Assembly (NCBI GenBank): GCA_034509735.1
Contig: JACGWO010000005.1
Coordinates: 9,689,692 to 9,753,691, forward strand
Length of the DNA: 64,000 nt
DNA from: Sesamum alatum
Taxonomy: Eukaryota; Streptophyta; Magnoliopsida; Lamiales; Pedaliaceae
Direction: 5' to 3'
The notes under the pieces were generated by a model. It ran no database searches. It was not told the DNA's origin and was given only the letters and a program-made list of their open reading frames with translations. The stretch's first letter is position 1, and every line of letters starts with the position of its first letter. The position numbers and the translations under genes are program-made. Below, piece after piece: positions 56,802 to 64,000 of this stretch.

Positions 56802-57867
56802 GGGTTAATTATACTTAGACCCCCTCTAAAAATGTAAAATTATATTTTCCCATAAAAAGGTTTGAAAATTACACTAACTCCCCTTCCAAAAACTCACCAT
56901 TTACACATGACCCATTTTCGTTAGGATTTGGACGAAAAATGTTAACGTTGACAAAAAAAAAAATTACAAATGTTTTTAATTTTATGTTTAATATTTTCAT
57001 ATAATAATTTTGTAGGGCAAACTACTTTTTTGGTACCTTTAAAAAAGGTCATTATCGTTTTTGGTTCTATAATTGTGGTGAGTGTTGCTTTTGGTATCAT
57101 TAAACACGAAAACACATCTTTTTGGTCCCAAGTTAACGGCTGAGGCCATGTGCCTTGCACATGGCCGTTCACGGCCGTTAATCCTTATTTGCTCACGTGA
57201 GGGCCATGTTTAATGGTACCAAAAAAAAAGAAAAAATTATTTTTTTGGTACCATTAAGAGGGAAAAACATATTTTGAGCAATTTTGACCACAAACAATAA
57301 GATTTTTTTTTCTTTTTACAAAAATGAAAATATTATGAAATTTTATTTTAATATATATATATATATTATAAAATAGCTTTATAATTCAAATTATTTGTAT
57401 TTCAGATTAATTTTTAGGATCTTTTTTACTATTTTTAAAAATTAACTTATTATTTGGTCTGAAAATATTTTAACATTTGAGCAATCTGTCGTCAATTTGG
57501 GACCAAAAAGGCGTGTTTTCGTGTTCAAAGGTACAAAAAACGACACTCGTTACAATTGTGGTATCAAAAAACGATAATGGTCTTTATTAACGTTACCAAA
57601 AATATTTTGCCCTAATTTTGTACTTATATTTATCCCCTCATAAGTACAAAAATATCCATGAAAATGTTAAATGCGGGAAAAATTGAAAATTTATTTATTT
57701 ATTTTGTTTTTTTTTTGCTGATGTAAACATTTTTCGACCAAACAATAACGGAAGAGGGTATGATATAAACAGAGAATTTTTCAGAAAGTTTGTAAGTGTA
57801 ATTTCAAATCTTTTTTGAAGAAAATATTATTTTATATTTTTAAAGGGGATATAGATATAATTAACCC
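56802..57867. mobile_element. MULE-type MITE, outer copy with nested insertion
   Basis: Terminal inverted repeats of about 140 bp start GGGTTAATTATA. The flanks AAATAAAAT and AAATAATAA are an imperfect 9-bp duplication. The centre is occupied by a second element (57015-57612). A relative of its arm recurs at the right end of the 58.1-59.2 kb element. Confidence 0.75.
57015..57612. mobile_element. MULE-type MITE nested in another
   Basis: 598 bp with inverted ends starting GGGCAAACTACTTTTTTGGT. The perfect 10-bp duplication TAATTTTGTA lies at 57005-57014 and 57613-57622. The TTTTTGGT motif is repeated at intervals through each arm. No coding capacity. Confidence 0.9.
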
Positions 57868-58084
57868 AAATAATAAAAACATTGTTACAAGAAATTTGAA
57901 ATTTCTACCCTCAGAATTCAGATCATCACTCCATCCATACACAAATAACAGAACATTACTTTAGAAATGAAAATCAAAGCCAAAGAAAAATAAACAGGAA
58001 ATGACCACCTCGTCATTTTTCCAGTTTGTTGACTAAGCCATAAAAATTTGTACAAATTACTTTCACATTCAATGAGATTAGATT

Positions 58085-59192
58085 TAGTTATACAAATTAA
58101 TACCTATATCTTCTATAAAATTACAAGTATACCGTCTTAAAGGGTGTTAATGTAATTTAACCCCAAAAATTTATTGTTTACACATAACCCTCTTTCATTA
58201 GGGTTTAAACAGAAAATGCTAACATCAACAAAATATATAAATTTTTATATTTGTTCTTCATTTAACATTCCCATGTATATTTTTGTACTTATACGGGTAT
58301 TAATATAATATACAGTAGAATCTCTATAAATTAATACTCGATAAATTAATAACTTCTCTTAATTAATAACTTTTCTCAGTCCCAACTTGGGCCTAAGGTT
58401 TAAATTAATAATTTTGATTAATTAATAAGATAATAATTTTTCGAAAGACCCTTATATAAATTTATAGTCCCTTCAATATTATAAATTAATAATTCTATAA
58501 GATTACAAATATAACTGAGACAACTTAGTAAACTATGATTCTATTGTTATTTGCTTTTTCTTAAAATTTAAATCTAGTTGTATGCCATCTCTAACTTTCT
58601 TTACTGCATAAAGCTCCGGTGTTGCGTTCTAATATTGCAACCAAAAATGAGTTGTTGCTGCTACGAGTGCTTCCTTCCGTGTAATTAGTTGCAAAGGCAT
58701 TGTATCATTTTCATCCTCAATAGGATTTTCAACAACATTAGCTACAATATTTTTTTCTAAACTTTGCACCTCTAAATATGTGTCATTTTATTCATGAATA
58801 GTAATGTAGGTTTGTTGAATTGGAAAAAATCTCTTTAAATTAATAAATTATTAATTTATCGATTAATTATTACGTCTATAAATTAATAAAATCACGTGGT
58901 CCTGACATTATTAATTTGTAGAGTTTTTAGTGTATATATATAGAGTAAGGTTAATATTATTGCATTTTTTTTTCTTATAATTATAAAATTATTACATCGA
59001 AATGTTAAATGAGGAGTAAAATTAAGAATTTATGTAATTTTTTTTTGCTAATGTCAGTTTTTTCGTCCATACCCTAACAAAAGATGGTTAGGTGAGCGGT
59101 GAATTTTCACAGGGAATGCAAGTGTAATTCAAAACTTCTTGGGGGAAATTATAATTTCACATTTTTATATGAAGTCTAAGCATAATTAATCC
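58085..59192. mobile_element. MITE related to the 56802 element, with nested pogo element
   Basis: The right arm (about 59040-59192) is the inverse of the left arm of 56802-57867 (GGATTAATTATGCTTAGACT). The left arm (58085-58260) is more diverged. The centre is the Emigrant/pogo element at 58313-58932. Outer limits are approximate. Confidence 0.6.
58313..58932 (-). mobile_element. Emigrant/pogo-like (Tc1/mariner) element
   Basis: Ends CAGTAGAATCTCTATAAATT and (inverse) CACTAAAAACTCTACAAATT match the Emigrant/Lemi terminal repeat type. TA dinucleotides flank both sides. The - strand of 58595-58745 retains a stretch reading ENPIEDENDTMPLQLITRKE, then EALVAATTHFWLQ, resembling the C-terminal region of plant pogo-like (CENP-B-related) transposases. 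It is therefore a deletion derivative rather than an empty MITE. Confidence 0.85.
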
Positions 59193-59834
59193 TTTTATAA
59201 ACGATACGAAGTGTTTATGTAATTAGACTTAACTTCAATACTTTTAATTAATTTACCCTAAAAATTTCAAGGGGTTGTTCTTTTCAGAAATTCAAGAAGA
59301 ATCATGGGTGTAGACTGCGTCAAGCTTCTGGATGTTTGTCTCAGGAGACAGAGTAAAGAGGAAAAGTCGCCATCCGTAGTACACTAATTCAAAGGTAACA
59401 AACACCATCTGGCGTAGGTTCCAAAGTGAGACTAGTAGACGTGAACAAGTCCTATTGATTTTTTCGCCTTGAAAGCCACATTAATAGGGCTTTCGAACGA
59501 ACTTATAAATTTTTTAAAATATCTTATAAAATATTTGAAAGTTTGTAAAATCTGAAAAAATATTTCTTAAATTGAATAATAAACATATAAGATCTGAAAA
59601 TAAGATATTATAAACTTATTAAGCTCATTTGAAAAGAATAAGAAGTTCTCGACTTATTTTTAAGATTTTAACAAACTCTTTCAGTTAAGGTTTACAAAGC
59701 TCCGTGTGATCTGATCTTATCCAGATATTTCAGAAAATATATTTTTAAAATAAAGTCCAATATCTTATAAGATGTTTTAGATAAACTATCGTCACGCGGC
59801 GTCTAAGTATTATGAATACCATTCAAACCTCATA
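59193..59834. other. intergenic DNA upstream of the IST1-like gene
   Basis: No gene or transposon boundary recognised. Several AT-rich stretches contain short repeated ATCTTATAA phrases (59520-59780). Confidence 0.5.
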
Positions 59835-59837
59835 GTT

Positions 59838-59848
59838 TATATATATAG
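59838..59848 (+). promoter_or_regulatory. probable TATA box of the IST1-like gene
   Basis: TTATATATATA lies about 90 bases before the start codon, a fitting distance for a short plant 5' leader. Confidence 0.55.
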
Positions 59849-59934
59849 AAGGAGTTGCTAGAAATCTGTGTGTGAAGGTTGGAGAAATCCTGTGAGGTGC
59901 TTCGACGGGTTTGAGCAGTTTTAGAGGCAAAAAC

Positions 59935-62285
59935 ATGGGCAAGAAACTCAATTATCTGCTTCACAGAAGCTCAAAAGCAGAAAAGTTGAAGATCTTGACG
60001 AGTCTCGCCGTCTCCAGGATCTCCATTCTCAAGAACATTCACAGTGTGAGGTGCTCCCAAGCACAGTCCGACGTGATCCAGCTACTGCAGCTAGGCCGTC
60101 AAGAACGAGCCCTCCTCCGTGTGAGAAACCGGCCCCTGAATCGTGTTCTTGCCGTCTAATTTTGATTATGAAGTTGATTTGAATCTTGTCGACAGGTTGA
60201 GCATGTGATCAAGGAGGAACATATGTTGGATGCGTTTGTTCTGGTGGGAAACTACTGCCATATCCTGGGAGAGAGGAATCAGATGGTCGAGAACAGCAGG
60301 TTTTAATTTTATGCACGATTTCTGTCACTAAAGATTATGATGTGACAAGATCAGAATTATTTTCGCTTTATATGTATGTATCCAGTGACAACTAATGATG
60401 TACAATATTCTCTTACAGGGAATGTCCTGACGAGCTCAAGGAAGTAGTATCGAGCTTGATCTTTGCAGCTTCACGATGCGGAGAGTTCCCGGAGCTACAA
60501 GAGATTCGTGCTTTTTTCACATCCAAATTCGGAAAAGATTTTGCTATGAACGCCGTGGAATTAAGAAATAACTGTGGAGTGTCTCCTAAGGTGCCTCTAA
60601 TTTTCGGGTTAAATGTACCTCATGTGATGTAAGAAATAAGCAAAAAAAAAAAACTAACTGATTATAAAAAAAATAGTTAGTAAATCACTTTATGTGTTTT
60701 GAGAAATGAAATAAATTACCCATCTATCAACGATTTGAAAGAGGTTTTGTTGCTTTATTTTTCAAAACACAAGGGGTATTTTGCTATTTTCTTTTTTTAC
60801 GAGGGTCTTTTTTCTTTTTTTTTTTTTTTCTTTTTGCTCTTTTCCTATATCGTAGGGGATAAAATTGCATTTTACTCTTTCATTTTCATCTACGAAGATC
60901 TTATTTAAAAAATCTTATAAGTAAATATATCTTATAACATATTAAATTCTATTTTAAGAATAAGTTCATCAAGTGTCTGGATAAAATAAGATTGTAAAAC
61001 TTATAAGATGTCAGTATAGACAATTTTGTGATTAATATAATCAACATTATAGGAGTCTATTAAAGTTTTAAAAATAAGGTAAGAATTTCGTACTTTTTCT
61101 AACATTTTGTTTTTGGATTTTATAAGGATTTTTTTAAAATTTTACTCATTACTTTTTGATGAGCTCTCAAATTTCAATTTAAAAAGGAATTTAATGCAAT
61201 TTACCTTCCCGTGATATTGTAAATGAGCAAATTACCTGTCTGTTAAAAAATAATAGCAATTTACCTCGCTCCCTATGTTCTTTAAAATTGAGCAATTTAT
61301 CTCCTTGTCTAGGGAGGTAAATTGCTCCATTTTAAAAAACATGGGGAGGTAAATTGATTCATTTTAAAAATCACATGAAGATAAATTGTTATTTTATTTT
61401 TCATATGGGGGTAATTTGCTCATTTCCAATATCACGTGAAATTGCTTACATTTTTTCCATTTAAAAAGGTTAAAAATTCACCTGAACACTCTCTCAGTTA
61501 TTTCTGGTATTGGTGGTCTCTTCAGATTATACAAAGACTCTCGACACGGCAAGCAAGCTTGGAAAGTAGGTGGAATTTGCTAAAGCAACTTGCTAAACAT
61601 AATGGGATCACTCTCCAACTAAACCATGAGGCTTTCATACTCTCCAAAAAGGTAAAAAATTTCAAAACAAGAATACCGGAAAATTTTATCGAAATCAGAT
61701 TTGGTTGAATCGAAACAATCGTACAACAAATGTAATTATACTAATCGTGTGATTGGTCACTCCACTTATACTGTACACCAATTACATGATAAATGTAATG
61801 CACTTATTATATGATTAGTTCTGGTCTGGTCAGACGTGATCTGAACTAGAGTTTTCCAACATTTGCAGGAAGAAGGCAAGGTGGAACAGTGGCAGACGCA
61901 TGCATCAAACGGAAGCGACGTCTTCAATGCCCGTAAATTTGAGGTCATTCCCCTACACAAGGATTTGCATGAAGCGGCGATAGGCAGTGAGACATGCTCA
62001 GAATCAGTAAACGGAAGGCCGGCTTACAGAGACGTCGCGGCTGCAGCTGAAGACACGTTTGAATCAGCGGCTTACGCTGCAGCAGCAGCTAGAGCAGCGG
62101 TGGAGCTATCTAAACTTGAATCGTGGAACGACGATCCAGATGATGACAGTGGTTCTCATCTTCGGCATACTGAACTCGATGGTTCACCAATACGCGAAAG
62201 CAGTGAATCCGATGGTGAAGAACTCGCGGAGAATAGAAATAGGAGTAACTTAAGATGGAGGGATAAATCTTTCGATCCGCGTTGA
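59935..62285 (+). CDS. IST1-like protein, ESCRT-III-associated, 5 exons
   Basis: IST1 family proteins bind ESCRT-III subunits and the VPS4/SKD1-LIP5 machinery at endosomes during multivesicular-body sorting. Exons: 59935-60120, 60196-60299, 60419-60590, 61526-61651, 61869-62285. All introns are GT-AG and the sum is 1005 nt, or 334 aa plus stop. The start MGKKLNYLLHRSSKAEKLK matches the family N-terminus; an upstream in-frame extension has no ATG. The Ist1 domain spans about residues 10-175: VRCSQAQSDVIQLLQLGRQE, RVEHVIKEEHMLDAF, ECPDELKEVVSSLIFAASRC, FGKDFAMNAVELRNNCGVSP and IIQRLSTRQASLESR. The C-terminal exon carries an Ala-rich helix (AYRDVAAAAEDTFESAAYAA, about residues 250-270) seen in plant IST1-like proteins, then an acidic Ser-rich tail. 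Intron 3 (935 bp) contains two MITEs. The gene appears intact; which paralogue of the plant family it is cannot be said. Confidence 0.94.
60608..60870. mobile_element. palindromic MITE in intron 3 of the IST1-like gene
   Basis: The two arms are roughly inverse (GGGTTAAATGTACC against the complement of GGGATAAAATTGCATT), with a T-rich segment at 60804-60830. Similar in layout to 29896-30142 but more decayed, with no certain target duplication. Confidence 0.55.
61186..61458. mobile_element. palindromic MULE-type MITE in intron 3 of the IST1-like gene
   Basis: Inverted halves share GTGATATTGTAAATGAGCAA with the element at 28864. The perfect 9-bp duplication ATTTAAAAA flanks it (61177-61185 and 61459-61467). 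It lies 67 bases upstream of exon 4, close to the acceptor and branch region. Confidence 0.85.
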
Positions 62286-62367
62286 TCAGGATAGAGAGAT
62301 TGTGCATGAGAATGATGATGGGACTATGTCCGGTTTACATAGAAATTCCTTCTGTAATATAAGAGAA

Positions 62368-62373
62368 AATAAA
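62368..62373 (+). terminator. polyadenylation signal of the IST1-like gene
   Basis: AATAAA occurs 83 bases after the stop codon in an AT-rich 3' region. Confidence 0.5.
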
Positions 62374-62467
62374 GTAGTTGCGTCACTGAATCTTGGAGAG
62401 AGAGGGATGTAAATGTTAAGAGTCGTTTTTGATAGATTGTGAACGTATATAGAAGATAAAAATTAAA

Positions 62468-63361
62468 GATAAATTACAATCACGTTTCCTAATATTTGAT
62501 ATAATTATAAATACATTCTCATTATTTGAAAAATTATAAATATCTCCTTAACTTTAACGTTCTTACAACAATGGACCCATTATGTTAGCCTCCTTTAACT
62601 TTCCTTTCAATTTTTGTATCCAAAATTCCCATTAAATTATAATTTTATATATTTGTATATTATTTTTTAAAATATATTTGTGAATTATTTATTTGGGTAA
62701 ATTATAATCACCTCTCCTAAAGTTTGACATAATTACAAATACCCCTGTTGTTTGAAAAATTACAAATACCCCCTTACGATTTGTAATTTTTAACCAAAAA
62801 ACTGAAACTGACCATTTTGCCCTTAAATGTTTAGTTGAAATTGTAAAAAAATTAATCGAGGCAAATTATATTATTGCTACTCTGTATATAAAAACTTAAA
62901 AAAACCTCTCTATGTGCATTGTAATCCAAAAAAATTCAAATATTTTTAAGAATAATCCAGTTTGCATAAGAGTATTTTGGTCAGTTCACCCATAAAATAG
63001 ATGAAAATGAATTATTTGTTAGGCAATTACAAACCTCAAAGGGGTATTCATAATTTTTCAAACAACGAGAGAGTATTTATAATTATGTCAAACCTTAGGG
63101 AAAGTAGATATAATTTACCCTATTTATTTTACCTAACCTCAGATTTTTTTACATTTTTTTAAATATTTTTTTTAAACAAAAAATCCTATAAAATAAAATA
63201 ATACTTTTCACGTCATCGTCTAGGAACTATGTAATTATTTTTCATTTGAAAAAAGTATTCATGATTTTTCAAACAACAAAGAATATTTGTAAATTTTTAA
63301 ACAATAAAAAAATATTTATAATGATATCAACCCCTCAGAGAAAGTAGTTACAATTTACCCT
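62468..63361. mobile_element. MITE, outer copy with nested relative
   Basis: Arms starting ATAAATTACAATCACGTTTC (left) and the inverse of TAGTTACAATTTACCCT (right) match over about 100 bp with many changes. The centre contains a younger copy of the same family (62695-63120). Confidence 0.65.
62695..63120. mobile_element. MULE-type MITE with 9-bp target duplication, nested
   Basis: Inverted ends GGGTAAATTATAATCACCTC and its counterpart at 63085-63120. The perfect duplication TATTTATTT lies at 62686-62694 and 63121-63129. 426 bp, no coding capacity. Confidence 0.88.
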
Positions 63362-64000
63362 AAAAATAAAATAATTGCAAAACATAAGATTCGGATTATT
63401 CGGAGAACTCTACTACGTGTGTCATTGTTTAAGTTCGCCTCTTAGTCTCTTACTAAAATAGTTTCGTATGAATCACAACAAAATATCGTCCATCAGCCAC
63501 TTATGCTAGGACGCATGTGAAGCATCATAAAATTACAATTCATAAATAATTGTATGTATGATTGTGATAGGCTCAGTAGATCAAAATCAAAATTAGTTTC
63601 AAAAGTAGCTGATGTTAGAACCTCCATTACAAGAAGGTAACTGTCTGAGCCGGAGATGACCAGTTGCCTGAAAGATATCTCAACTATGATACTCCAACAG
63701 CATATGTATTCTGTAGCTAGATTAGGACACAAGTAGTACTAGGAACATGAACGAACAGCAAAACATCACAGATTCTTTCTCCATTCTCAATTAGATTACT
63801 TGTATTTTGCACTGTTATTACAAAATGGAAATAAGCATTTCATCTACCTTCAAATATCTACAACTGGTCGTATTATTATTTATACGACAGTCCGAAGAGA
63901 AAAATGAAGGTTAAAAATACACATCATAATATAAAGTAAACTGAGCCAATGTGGCTTTCTTCCAAATGATGGATTAATAGCACAAGTTAACGCAGCCGAG
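63362..64000. other. end of window, nothing recognised
   Basis: A - strand open frame at 63493-63732 (79 codons) has no motif I know. The AT-rich sequence could be the 3' untranslated region of a gene beyond the window, but that is only a guess. Confidence 0.35.

Noticed and set aside
1..64000. tRNA, rRNA or other structured RNA genes
   Set aside because: None recognised by eye. The tRNA-like phrases found are retrotransposon primer sites.

Overview
The window is nuclear DNA of a flowering plant, most likely a eudicot. It is AT-rich, its genes have many short exons with GT-AG introns, and it is packed with plant transposon families: Ty1/copia and Ty3/gypsy LTR elements, a LINE with a zf-RVT tail, Mutator-like elements (MULEs), Helitrons, CACTA, hAT, PIF/Harbinger, Emigrant/pogo and foldback MITEs. 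The species cannot be named from sequence alone.

Only two intact host genes can be supported, both on the + strand. RAD23, a ubiquitin-receptor shuttle, has 12 exons at 35933-41267 coding for 379 aa. An IST1-like ESCRT-III-associated gene has 5 exons at 59935-62285 coding for 334 aa. A third gene, encoding a Myb/SANT-like domain protein on the - strand, is broken: its first exon is split between 15903-16060 and 5914-6208 by a 9.7-kb copia element.

Layout. 1-4186: decayed Ty3/gypsy element, running directly into the 5' end of a copia element (4187-4902, -). 5137-6208: 3' part of the Myb/SANT gene. 6209-15902: copia element 1 (-), with LTRs of about 2.15 kb and a CACATG target duplication. 15903-16060: start of the Myb/SANT gene. 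16998-17785: tandem repeat of about 330 bp. 17850-18578: gypsy protease fragment. 18579-20839: 5'-truncated LINE. 20864-21589: Helitron containing another Helitron. 21592-26192: near-intact autonomous MULE. 26346-34082: a run of small non-autonomous elements, including a CACTA element and a MULE carrying a GRF zinc-finger gene. 35.6-41.5 kb: RAD23. 41599-42825: second GRF-carrying MULE. 43568-54000: Helitron split by copia element 2 (43663-53873, +), whose 3' LTR holds a hAT MITE. 54366-56047: Harbinger-like element. 56.8-59.2 kb: nested MITEs and an Emigrant/pogo element. 59.8-62.4 kb: IST1-like gene. 62.5-63.4 kb: nested MITEs. The last 0.6 kb holds nothing I recognise.

The two intact genes have no evident functional link. 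The layers can be ordered from nesting, target duplications and terminal-repeat identity. The 21.6-26.2 kb MULE, with 85-bp terminal repeats that match perfectly by eye and a perfect 10-bp target duplication, is among the youngest insertions. Its reading frame is interrupted mainly at or beside homopolymer or low-complexity tracts, so it may be intact in the organism.
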